Below, one piece after another: positions 1 through 5,991 of a stretch of DNA of 7,085 nt; position 1 is the first letter of the stretch, and the number at the start of each line of letters is the position of its first letter. The stretch is from NCBI GenBank assembly GCA_022826345.1, contig JAJDVB010000149.1, positions 1 to 7,085 on the forward strand, read 5' to 3'. This DNA is from Alphaproteobacteria bacterium (GTDB lineage: Bacteria > Pseudomonadota > Alphaproteobacteria > UBA828). The position numbers and the translations under genes were made by a program. The notes under the pieces were generated by a model. That model ran no database searches and had not been told where the DNA came from. It was given only the letters and a program-made list of their open reading frames with translations.

Positions 1-1460
1 CCCATGCGGCAGGTGCCGACGGGATGGAACGTGGTCATGGCGTTGGCGCGGAGCCAGCGGGTCAGCTCCTCGTCGCTCTGCGCAGCCGCGCCAGGAGCAA
101 GCTCGACGCCGCGATAGGTGTCGAAGGCAGGCTGCGCCACCACGTCGCGCACCATGCGGATACCCGCGATGGTCGTGCGGCAGTCGGCCTCGCTTTGCAG
201 ATAGTTGGGCTGGATCAGCGGCGCATCGGCGGGATCCGCGGAGCGCAGACCGATCCACCCCCGGCTTTCGGGATCGATCGGGCCCACGCGCATGGAAAAG
301 CCATGGGTCTCCTCAAGCGGTGGCTTCCTGAAGGGCACCGGAAAGTGCAGGTTCGCCGCGTTCTCCAGCGCCGGCATGAAGTGCACCTGGATGTCTGGCG
401 CCACCTTCTCCGCCCGGCTCTTGAGGAAAGCGCCCGCCTCGTACGGAAAGGTCGTGGCGATGCCGCGGCCGAGCAGCATGCCGGCAGCGACCGACCGGAT
501 CATCCGATCGGCCCGCAACTCGCGGTAGAGGGTGATCGGCTCCGTGCAGGCGTAGGCGATAACGCAGTCCACGTGATCCTGCAGGTTGCGGCCGACGCCC
601 GGCAGGTCGTGGATCACGTCGATGCCGTGCCGCTTCAGATCGTTGCCGGGCCCGATGCCCGAGAGCATGAGGAGCTGGGGCGAGTTGACCGTGCCGGCGC
701 AGAGGATGACCTCGCTCGCCGCGCGGATGGTGCGGACGTCGGCGCCGTCAGCGACCTCGACCCCGGTCGCGCGTCCTGCCTCCACGACCACGCGTCGCAC
801 GAGGTTTCCGGTGGTGATCGTCAGGTTGCGCCGATTTCGAATCGGGTTGAGGAAGGCTGCCGATGTGGAACAGCGCTTGCCCCGCCTGATGGTGAAGTCG
901 TACCGGCCGAAACCCAGTTGCTCAGCCCCGTTGAAGTCGTCGTTGACAGGATGGCCGGCCTGGCGGCCCGCCTCGACGAACACGTCGAAGAGCGGATTGG
1001 CGCCACGGGCACGGCAGACGGTCAGCTCACCCTTACCCCCGTGATAGGCCCCGTCCCGCTCCGCGTGCCCTTCGGAGCGGCGGAAGGCCGGGAGCACATC
1101 GCCGTAGGACCAGCCGGCGAGGTCCATCTGGGCCCAGCGGTCGTAGTCGTGGCGATTGCCGCGCACATAGATCATGCCGTTGATGGTGGACGAGCCGCCG
1201 AGCACCTTGCCGCGCGGCCAGTAAAGCGAGCGGCCGCCCAGGCTGGGCACCGGCTCGGTGTGATAGCGCCAGTTGTAGATGCCGGAGTGGAACAGCCTGC
1301 CCATCAGCATCGGCAGGCGGAACAGGGGATTGCGATCCCTGCCGCCAGCCTCGATCAGCAGGACCGAACGGTCGGGACCGGCTGAGAGCCTGTTAGCGAG
1401 TACGCATCCCGCCGAGCCTGCGCCAACGACGATGTAGTCGAAGGAGGGCGCGTATGGCAT
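1..1460 (-). CDS. GMC-family FAD-dependent oxidoreductase (choline/alcohol dehydrogenase type), C-terminus cut off by window edge
   Basis: FAD-dependent enzyme that oxidises a primary alcohol-type substrate; the substrate cannot be read from sequence. I translated 486 residues from the ATG at 1460. Visible in order: an N-terminal dinucleotide-binding fold with VVGAGSAG (11-18) and the flavin-binding acidic residue in LLIEAGG (34-40); GMC signature 1 starting GKVLGGSSTING (84-95); GMC signature 2, GTVNSPQLLMLSGIG (256-270); and HPVGTCRM (479-486), which carries the catalytic His. The second catalytic residue (His/Asn) and roughly the last 40-50 residues lie outside the window. The start is 3 bp after the stop of the uracil-DNA glycosylase gene, so the two are probably co-transcribed; the ribosome site is poor (GGTAGGCG), which fits coupling. 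The length, both signatures and the intact frame argue for a functional gene. Closest named relatives are choline dehydrogenase (BetA) and AlkJ-type alcohol dehydrogenases; I would not choose between them. Confidence 0.95.
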   Translation of the reverse strand, partial: MPYAPSFDYIVVGAGSAGCVLANRLSAGPDRSVLLIEAGGRDRNPLFRLPMLMGRLFHSGIYNWRYHTEPVPSLGGRSLYWPRGKVLGGSSTINGMIYVRGNRHDYDRWAQMDLAGWSYGDVLPAFRRSEGHAERDGAYHGGKGELTVCRARGANPLFDVFVEAGRQAGHPVNDDFNGAEQLGFGRYDFTIRRGKRCSTSAAFLNPIRNRRNLTITTGNLVRRVVVEAGRATGVEVADGADVRTIRAASEVILCAGTVNSPQLLMLSGIGPGNDLKRHGIDVIHDLPGVGRNLQDHVDCVIAYACTEPITLYRELRADRMIRSVAAGMLLGRGIATTFPYEAGAFLKSRAEKVAPDIQVHFMPALENAANLHFPVPFRKPPLEETHGFSMRVGPIDPESRGWIGLRSADPADAPLIQPNYLQSEADCRTTIAGIRMVRDVVAQPAFDTYRGVELAPGAAAQSDEELTRWLRANAMTTFHPVGTCRM

Positions 1461-1463
1461 CGC

Positions 1464-2318
1464 CTACCAGTCCACCGAGTCTGCGCCTATCGCCTGGAGG
1501 CGCCGGTTGCAGAGCGTGAACGGGTTCTCTTGCGTGAGCACCGCGTCGGCTGCCGCCGGGTGAGCCCGGAGGATGACGTGCGGGTCGACGCCCATACCTG
1601 CCTCACTGAGGCTCGCTGCCGCGAGGGTCTCAGCCACCGCATCGCCGAAGCCCAGGAAAACGACCGGCGTTCTTCTCCGCGCGAGATGATCGAGCACCCG
1701 CACCATGAACGGCCGCCAGAGCGGCAGGTGCCCGCGCACCTGGTGGGGATCACCCTCCCGCCGGAAGCGCGTCAGCGTGAGCGAGGAGTTGAGGAGCAAT
1801 ACGCCGGACTTCACCCAGCGGTCGGCGAGGACAGAGGGCGCTTCCAAGTCGACCACGCCGGCTTCGATGGCAGCCAGCGTCGCCGGCCACTGCGCGAAGC
1901 TTCCGGCGTAGTGCGCCTCGCCGGTGCGCGCAGCGACGATGAGTTGGACGACCGCGCGCACGCTTGGGGAGAACATCTTGTCGAGCTCCCGCCAGTGGGC
2001 AACGTTGCCGGCCTCGAAGGCCCGACCGGTCGAGAAGGAGGGGCAGGGATAGGGGTCCTGGCCCAGGATCACGCAGCGCACGTCCTCGGGCGCAATGCCG
2101 TCGAAGGCGCGGAGCATGTGCGCGCCAGCCGGCGCGCCGGGAAAGGTCCGGCCCCGCCGGACGGGAAAGATCGGCTCCCAGGGTTCGAGTTCGAGCGCGG
2201 GGTCCATATCGTCGAAATCCAGCGCGACATCGCCGACGACGTCACGCCAGGGAGAGGCGATGTCTTCCTGCCAGCCGTTGAGCGACTCCCGGAGCGCCGC
2301 TCTGAGTTGCATCGCCAT
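1464..2318 (-). CDS. Divergent family-1-like uracil-DNA glycosylase
   Basis: Predicted base-excision-repair glycosylase that removes uracil from DNA. Numbering below counts from the longest possible start (ATG at 2363, 299 aa). Motif A is ILGQDPYPCPSFSTGRAF (99-116): it keeps the water-activating Asp and the Tyr that excludes thymine, but has Pro where E. coli Ung has His after the Tyr. LLLNSSLT (189-196) matches the LLLNxxLT strand with the uracil-recognising Asn. RAHPAA (266-271) keeps the catalytic His of HPSPLS, but the rest of that DNA-intercalation loop has changed, followed by ENPFTLCNRRL in place of the usual aromatic/Asn ending. I prefer the ATG at 2318 (284 aa): it has GGAG 12 bp upstream, and the 2363 start would place a palindromic operator within the first codons and nearly at the expected transcription start. 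Divergent from the TetR gene; first gene of a pair with the GMC oxidoreductase. Family assignment is firm, activity and exact start less so. Confidence 0.85.
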   Translation of the reverse strand: MAMQLRAALRESLNGWQEDIASPWRDVVGDVALDFDDMDPALELEPWEPIFPVRRGRTFPGAPAGAHMLRAFDGIAPEDVRCVILGQDPYPCPSFSTGRAFEAGNVAHWRELDKMFSPSVRAVVQLIVAARTGEAHYAGSFAQWPATLAAIEAGVVDLEAPSVLADRWVKSGVLLLNSSLTLTRFRREGDPHQVRGHLPLWRPFMVRVLDHLARRRTPVVFLGFGDAVAETLAAASLSEAGMGVDPHVILRAHPAAADAVLTQENPFTLCNRRLQAIGADSVDW

Positions 2319-2348
2319 GGCGTCCGACCGCTCCAATGCATCAGGACC

Positions 2349-2362
2349 TGACACAAATGTCA
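2349..2362. promoter_or_regulatory. Putative TetR/RutR-type operator, site 1
   Basis: TGACACAAATGTCA has perfect 5-bp arms TGACA/TGTCA. Its outer half-sites, TGAC-N6-GTCA, have the same spacing as the published RutR consensus TTGACCANNTGGTCAA. It lies between the divergent regulator and glycosylase genes, just downstream of the inferred glycosylase transcription start, where a bound repressor would block it. It agrees with site 2 at 11 of 14 positions. Operator function is inference. Confidence 0.55.
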
Positions 2363-2387
2363 TGTTTCACGATCTGGCAACATGACA
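2358..2387. repeat. Perfect 9-bp inverted repeat bridging the two operator candidates
   Basis: TGTCATGTT (2358-2366) and AACATGACA (2379-2387) are exact reverse complements separated by 12 bp. The arms share their outer bases with operator sites 1 and 2, so the whole stretch 2349-2396 is a composite palindrome. It may allow cooperative binding of two dimers, or simply result from two copies of the same site. It could also form a hairpin in a transcript. Confidence 0.6.
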
Positions 2388-2397
2388 CGCACGTCAA
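2369..2397 (-). promoter_or_regulatory. Possible promoter of the glycosylase-oxidoreductase pair
   Basis: Read on the minus strand, ACTTGACG contains TTGACG (2392-2397), a strong -35 box preceded by C as in many alphaproteobacterial promoters. A 17-bp spacer leads to GATCGT (2369-2374), a weak -10 box. The -35 box lies inside operator site 2. The start point would fall near 2363-2366, which supports translation starting at 2318 rather than 2363. The weak -10 box keeps confidence low. Confidence 0.35.
2383..2396. promoter_or_regulatory. Putative TetR/RutR-type operator, site 2
   Basis: TGACACGCACGTCA is again TGAC-N6-GTCA and is followed by A, extending the right half-site to GTCAA as in the RutR consensus. 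Its centre is 34 bp from that of site 1, a little over three helical turns, so both sites face roughly the same side of the DNA. It overlaps the likely -35 box of the minus-strand promoter, which is classical repressor placement. Confidence 0.55.
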
Positions 2398-2487
2398 GTA
2401 ATTTCTGGCCCGGCAACAGCCGAGCGGGGTTAGACTGAGGCCGGCCGCGATAGCGCAGAAAGTTGTAGTGTGAGGTGGGGCACAGGC

Positions 2488-3129
2488 ATGACGAAAACGA
2501 AGCGAGCAGATGCGGGGGGGACACCGCGTATCCGGGCCCGGAACGAGGAAAAGATCCTGCGTGCCGCCGTCGGCCTCTTTGCCGACAAGAGCTTTCACGG
2601 CACGCACATGAAGGAGATCGCCCGGGTCAGCGGCCTGCCGAAGACCAACGTCTACTACTACTTTCCGACCAAGGAGATCATCTACGCGGCGGTTATCGAG
2701 CGCCTAATCGAGGAATGGGACCGAGCCTTCGAGCACATTGTGTCCGAGCGCGAACCGCGCGAGGCCATCGCTGCCTACATTCGCTCGAAGCTCGAGTATT
2801 CACGCCGCCACGCTACGGAATCCCGCTTCTTCGCCAACGAGATCCTGCGCGGCGCGCAGTTCCTGGAGCGGCGCCAGCGCCAGCACATTCGCGAGGTCAC
2901 TGACCAGCGCGCCCATGTGGTGGAGGAGTGGATCCGCCTCGGGAAGATGGCGCCGGTGGACCCGCGCCACTTCTTCATCGTGCTGTGGTCCGCGACCCAG
3001 TTCTATGCGGACTTCGGGATGTTGGCCGCCGACGTGCTCAGGCAGCGACGGCTCACGAGAAATGACTTCGACACCGCAGCCGAGACGATGACCCGAGTCA
3101 TACTGGATGGATGTTGCGTCCGCCCTTGA
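2488..3129 (+). CDS. TetR-family transcriptional regulator, RutR-like
   Basis: Helix-turn-helix repressor of 213 residues, almost the length of E. coli RutR (212). The N-terminal TetR DNA-binding domain spans about residues 18-65, with the turn and recognition helix in [20 protein letters not shown] (39-58) and the usual YYFPTKE end. The ligand-binding half also follows Rut[27 protein letters not shown] and [15 protein letters not shown] match RutR's YIRLKLEVSRD, SRLFCMEMLAGAPLL and GWVKSGKLAPIDPQH. RutR binds uracil or thymine and controls pyrimidine use, so a pyrimidine-like ligand is a reasonable inference. I chose the ATG at 2488 (AGGTGGGG just upstream) over the GTG at 2470, which has no good ribosome site and adds six unremarkable residues. 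The promoter is unclear; TAGACT at 2431-2436 is a possible -10 box without a matching -35. The gene is divergent from the glycosylase gene and convergent with a ring-opening amidohydrolase remnant, itself a pyrimidine-pathway type enzyme. Confidence 0.9.
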   Translation: MTKTKRADAGGTPRIRARNEEKILRAAVGLFADKSFHGTHMKEIARVSGLPKTNVYYYFPTKEIIYAAVIERLIEEWDRAFEHIVSEREPREAIAAYIRSKLEYSRRHATESRFFANEILRGAQFLERRQRQHIREVTDQRAHVVEEWIRLGKMAPVDPRHFFIVLWSATQFYADFGMLAADVLRQRRLTRNDFDTAAETMTRVILDGCCVRP

Positions 3130-3134
3130 TCTGG

Positions 3135-3620
3135 GACGATGCGGAAGCGCCCGCCGACCCCCGGCGCATTGCCGAAGAGGGCGATCTTCCCGCGGTCGAG
3201 TTCCACGCCCGACGAGCACGAGGCGATCGATGAGCAGAGGTCGACGCTGTGGCAGATTTCGTCGGCCCAGGGCATGGCGACTTCGCCAAGCACGACCGCG
3301 ATGCCGAGCCCGATGGTGCCATTGGTGCGCCAACCCCCATCAATTCACGGACCACCTCGGCCAAGGTCTCAGCGCGCGTGCGCGTCCCGCACCATGTCGA
3401 TGGTGAGCAGCGGCGTCTTGGTCTGGACGTAGTAGACGTCCGCCGGATCGCCGGTCCCCGCGTCGGCCATCGCCGCGCGGATGCCGTCCGCGATGTTCTC
3501 CACCATCGCGGGCCGACCGATGTCTCGGGCAGGATGGGTGAACTCATCGCGGTCCTTTGGCGAAACGCACTGCGTCCGCCGGCTGAGAGCACGAGGTTGT
3601 CGTCAAGTACCGCGCGTTCG
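3135..3620 (-). pseudogene. Remnant of a ring-opening amidohydrolase (barbiturase / cyanuric acid amidohydrolase family)
   Basis: Intact members (about 360 residues, three similar domains) open cyclic imide rings such as barbiturate or cyanurate. Read on the minus strand, the similarity runs through changing frames. Segment A, about 3620-3578, ends NLVLSAGG. Segment B, 3575-3372, runs from TQCV through [20 protein letters not shown] and [16 protein letters not shown] to a TGA stop (3371-3369). Segment C, about 3370-3329, is a weaker match ([14 protein letters not shown]). Segment D, 3323-3135, reads [28 protein letters not shown], then [15 protein letters not shown] and D are the diagnostic parts: the family has VQxKxPLLT and SSxASxSSGxELD followed by a GN loop. 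The first domain is nearly all missing, and the C-terminal tail is cut 6 bp from the stop of the convergent TetR gene. At least three frame changes plus the stop make this non-functional, unless the sequence itself contains errors. The TetR neighbour, a likely pyrimidine sensor, suggests barbiturase more than cyanurate hydrolase. Confidence 0.8.
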
Positions 3621-3695
3621 TCGAGGGCACCCCCCGTTGTCAGCCTGGTCAGGTTGATGGTTCGAAAGCAATCGCTCTGATATAGGTGCGGCACT

Positions 3696-3842
3696 GTGCC
3701 GCTCGACCCTGCCTCGTCCGAATTGATCGCCGGTGGCGCATTGCTCGCCGCGTGCTACGTGCTCGCGATGGCCGTATGGTTGATTCGATGCCGCCGCCGC
3801 AATCGTCCTGCGGACATAAACCCCAGAAGCCGAAAATGGTAG
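3696..3842 (+). CDS. Possible 48-residue single-pass membrane protein
   Basis: Short frame starting at GTG 3696 with AGGT 8 bp upstream. It encodes PLDPASSELIAGG, then a hydrophobic stretch of about 20 residues (LLAACYVLAMAVWLI at 16-30), then a basic RCRRRNR tail. That is the layout of a small inner-membrane protein with the tail in the cytoplasm (positive-inside rule). Codon third positions are fairly GC-rich. I recognise no family. It lies between the amidohydrolase remnant and the PPK2 gene, 183 bp before the latter. It could be the start of a truncated membrane protein, or chance. Confidence 0.35.
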   Translation: MPLDPASSELIAGGALLAACYVLAMAVWLIRCRRRNRPADINPRSRKW

Positions 3843-4025
3843 TCGGTGAAGCGGCTGTCTCGTCGGCCCCGGGACAGCGCCTGCCGTTGCTCCATCGCCG
3901 TGCGCCGGGACGGCAGCAGGGAAGAGGCCGACGATGACAATTGCGTCAGCGACGAGGGAGATCGTCGCCAGTCCCAGACGGACATCGGTGAGCCGTCGCA
4001 TATCTATACCGAAGTGAGGCCCGAC
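3843..4025. other. Intergenic stretch upstream of PPK2
   Basis: The PPK2 frame stays open upstream to an ATG at 3846, but the extra 60 residues are low-complexity Arg/Asp/Ser-rich sequence with no PPK2 similarity, so I treat this as untranslated. A 7-bp inverted repeat, CTGCCGT (3881-3887) and ACGGCAG (3910-3916), has a 22-bp loop and no T-run, so it is a poor terminator. The PPK2 promoter is presumably here, but no convincing -35/-10 pair was found. Confidence 0.4.
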
Positions 4026-4898
4026 ATGCAGGACGGAACGACAAGGGGAAACGGAGCGGGGCCGGAGGGAGCGGCCGCGGCAGACCCTGTGCGGGTGTTT
4101 CGGGAAGGGATCTACCCCTACGCGAACCGCATGAAGCGGGCCGAGTACGAGCGCCTCAAGGCCGGGCTCCAGATCGAGCTGCTCAAGGCTCAGCACTGGG
4201 TGAGGGAATCCGGCGAGAAGGTGGTCGTCCTGTTCGAGGGACGCGACGCGGCCGGCAAGGGCGGCGCGATCAAGCGCTTCATGGAACACCTGAACCCGCG
4301 CGGCGCCCGCGTGGTGGCTCTGGAAAAGCCCAGCGACCGCGAACGCGGCGAATGGTATTTCCAGCGCTATGTCCGACACCTGCCGGCAGCGGGCGAGGTC
4401 GTCCTGTTCGACCGCTCCTGGTACAACCGCGCCGGTGTAGAGCGCGTGATGGGCTTCTGCACCGGCTCGGAATACCTGGAGTTCATGCGCCAGTGTCCCG
4501 AGCTCGAGCGGATGCTGGCGCGCAGCGGCATCCGTCTGTTCAAGTACTGGTTCTCGGTTTCCCAGGAGCAGCAGGCGCTCAGGTTCGAGAGCCGCAAGAC
4601 CGATCCGCTGAAGCAGTGGAAGATCTCGCCCATCGACCTTGCCTCTCTGGACAAGTGGGACGCCTACACGCAGGCCAAGGAGGCGATGTTCTTCTACACC
4701 GACACCGCCGACGCGCCGTGGACGGTGATCAAGTCCGACGACAAGAAGCGCGCGCGGCTCGCGTGCATGCAGCACTTTCTCACCAACCTGCCCTATTCGG
4801 ACCGTGATCCCGCGGTGGTAACAGGGCCGGATCCGCTGATCGTGGGCACGGCCGAGAAGGTGGTGGACCGCAGCGAGCCCATGAATTCGACCGCCTGA
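4026..4898 (+). CDS. ppk2: Polyphosphate kinase 2, class I (polyphosphate:NDP phosphotransferase)
   Basis: Cytoplasmic enzyme that moves phosphate between inorganic polyphosphate and nucleoside diphosphates. Class I members mainly make ATP or GTP from ADP or GDP using polyphosphate, or run in reverse. The 290 residues match the single-domain class I length. Visible: Walker A loop EGRDAAGKGGAIKR (71-84); Walker B region VVLFDRSWYNRAGVERVMGF (125-144) with the conserved Asp-Arg; lid region RFESRKTDPLKQWKIS (186-201); and the class I C-terminal block MFFYTDTADAPWTVIKSDDK (221-240). All key P-loop residues are present. The ATG at 4026 is chosen because GTGAGG lies 6 bp upstream and the protein then starts shortly before the family's FREGIYPYANRMKRAEYE region. 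Transcribed alone, and convergent with the nuclease-like gene 6 bp away. The subclass is judged from motif wording; substrate preference was not tested. Confidence 0.95.
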   Translation: MQDGTTRGNGAGPEGAAAADPVRVFREGIYPYANRMKRAEYERLKAGLQIELLKAQHWVRESGEKVVVLFEGRDAAGKGGAIKRFMEHLNPRGARVVALEKPSDRERGEWYFQRYVRHLPAAGEVVLFDRSWYNRAGVERVMGFCTGSEYLEFMRQCPELERMLARSGIRLFKYWFSVSQEQQALRFESRKTDPLKQWKISPIDLASLDKWDAYTQAKEAMFFYTDTADAPWTVIKSDDKKRARLACMQHFLTNLPYSDRDPAVVTGPDPLIVGTAEKVVDRSEPMNSTA

Positions 4899-4915
4899 GA
4901 GCGGTCAGGGCGAAT
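4885..4915. terminator. Hairpin straddling the ends of the two convergent genes
   Basis: GACCGC (4889-4894) and GCGGTC (4901-4906) form a perfect 6-bp stem with loop CTGAGA. ATTC (4885-4888) and GAAT (4912-4915) can extend it across a 5-nt bulge. The element contains the PPK2 stop and the nuclease-like gene's stop, so it would be read from both sides. No T-run follows on either strand, so intrinsic termination would be weak. Confidence 0.4.
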
Positions 4916-5738
4916 AGCGCACCTCTACTGCTTCCGCATGGGCTGCGACTTCCTCATCGCGGTCGTGCTTCCACGCCTCCAGCAGACGCCGGTAGGTGCA
5001 AGGCACGAAGGCCACTTCGCCGCCCTTTACGAGCCCTGCGAAGCGGGCAATCTCCTCCCGGTGCGCGGCAACGGCGGCGGTTTCGATGCGCTGCCCGGTC
5101 CTGGGCCAGCAGGCAGGTTCCGCGTAGACGTAGTACAGGACGGGGCGAAGGCCGCGATGCCCGCCCGGTCCATGAACTTCGGAACGCAGACCGAGGGCAT
5201 GCTTGACCAGTTGCGCCGCATCGAGAAAGTCGAACAGGCATGGGCTCTCGCGAAGGCGATCCCGCACTCGCTCGAATCCCTTCATGCGGTCTCCCCAGAC
5301 CGGACGCCAGTAGGCCTCGCTGAATTCTGCGGGCTTGCCGCCGCGATAGGGCTCGAAGCGCTTGGACTCGATGCCGATGAGAGCGGAAGGCGTGACCACG
5401 AGACAGTCCAGCACCGGACGGCGGCCGCCGCGCCACGGAAAACGCACGGTCTTTTCGAGCGACAGAGAACGGGCAGGCCACGACAAGTTCTTGCAGCCGG
5501 GCAAAGCCGGGAGCATTTGCGGCCGGTGGAGAAAAAAGCCGAAGGCGTTGGCGGCGAGCGCAGCGGAGGACTCCGGGCTGTCGAACTTGCCGCCGGCGAT
5601 CTCGTTGCCCGGCGCAGCGTGGATGATTCGCTCGATGTCGGCGCCCGGAACGCCCGGCAGAAACCTGTTTCCCGGTGCCGCTGCTGCCGGCGTCGAGGCG
5701 TTCGACGCACCGCTGGCCGAGCGGTCTTCAGCAGTCAT
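4905..5738 (-). CDS. PD-(D/E)XK nuclease-like protein, function unknown
   Basis: 277 residues. The central part fits a PD-(D/E)XK nuclease core: a Glu in SLEKTVRFPW (92-102), D111 in VLDCLVV, a hairpin, then IGIESKR with E124 and K126, giving D-x12-E-x-K. A helix with QLVKHALGL (176-184) could supply the conserved Gln seen in many such enzymes, and a hydrophobic strand PVLYYVYAEP (199-208) follows. It resembles a group I know as PGN_0703-type putative restriction endonucleases; that match is from memory and unverified. The first 25 residues are Ala/Ser-rich and probably disordered. No methyltransferase or other restriction partner is visible. The ATG at 5738 has no good ribosome site but lies within the end of the preceding short frame, so translational coupling is likely. 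It may act in DNA repair, defence or mobile-element biology; a non-catalytic role is also possible. Confidence 0.7.
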   Translation of the reverse strand: MTAEDRSASGASNASTPAAAAPGNRFLPGVPGADIERIIHAAPGNEIAGGKFDSPESSAALAANAFGFFLHRPQMLPALPGCKNLSWPARSLSLEKTVRFPWRGGRRPVLDCLVVTPSALIGIESKRFEPYRGGKPAEFSEAYWRPVWGDRMKGFERVRDRLRESPCLFDFLDAAQLVKHALGLRSEVHGPGGHRGLRPVLYYVYAEPACWPRTGQRIETAAVAAHREEIARFAGLVKGGEVAFVPCTYRRLLEAWKHDRDEEVAAHAEAVEVRYSP

Positions 5739-5991
5739 GAGCCATGCAGCGGTCGAAGTCGCTCAAGAAGGCCGCCAACGGCAGGCGCCGCAGCCGGGAC
5801 AAGAGGCGCGAAATTCTTGATGCCGTCCACGTTTTTGAGCCCCACCCAATGGCACCGAAACTCGGGCCTTCTACCATGTGAAGCGAGACTTTGGGAAAGT
5901 CGAGCGGGCCGACGATGGAATTCTCGTGTCCGCAGGCCAGCCCAGGCAGCACCGCGCCCGCCGTCGGCGGCTGACGGCGCGCGAGGTTCAC
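5728..5991 (-). CDS. Short unrecognised reading frame between RHH and nuclease-like genes
   Basis: Possible 87-residue protein starting at GTG 5991. The start overlaps the stop of the ribbon-helix-helix gene as GTGA, and the 3' end overlaps the nuclease-like gene's ATG by 11 bp. This packing and a GC-rich third codon position favour this frame. The sequence includes a Cys/His pair in LACGHENSIVGPLDFPKVSL and an Arg/Leu-rich helix (SRLLSRLRRLPLAAFL); I recognise no family. Two other frames are open over the same stretch: minus 5735-6013, which overlaps the next gene as ATGA and reads WVGLKNVDGIKNFAPLVPA, and plus 5744-5881, a Lys/Arg-rich 45 residues. The region may therefore be a frameshifted gene or non-coding. 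Confidence 0.4.
   Translation of the reverse strand: MNLARRQPPTAGAVLPGLACGHENSIVGPLDFPKVSLHMVEGPSFGAIGWGSKTWTASRISRLLSRLRRLPLAAFLSDFDRCMAHDC

Noticed and set aside
24..1385. Long plus-strand frame of 453 codons
   Set aside because: It is antisense to the GMC oxidoreductase, whose flavin motif and both family signatures read cleanly on the minus strand. Long antisense frames are common in GC-rich genes.
1530..2351. Plus-strand frame of 273 codons
   Set aside because: Shadow of the uracil-DNA glycosylase gene; no family motif of its own.
2349..2396. Composite palindrome considered as a transcription terminator
   Set aside because: It lies between divergent starts rather than after a gene end, has no T-run, and is better explained as operators.
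2341..2607. Minus-strand frame across the divergent promoter region
   Set aside because: It would run through the operator sites and the start of the TetR gene, and its Cys/Arg-rich sequence resembles no family.
3603..4775. Minus-strand frame of 390 codons
   Set aside because: Mostly antisense to PPK2, whose Walker motifs are on the plus strand; the remainder covers intergenic DNA.
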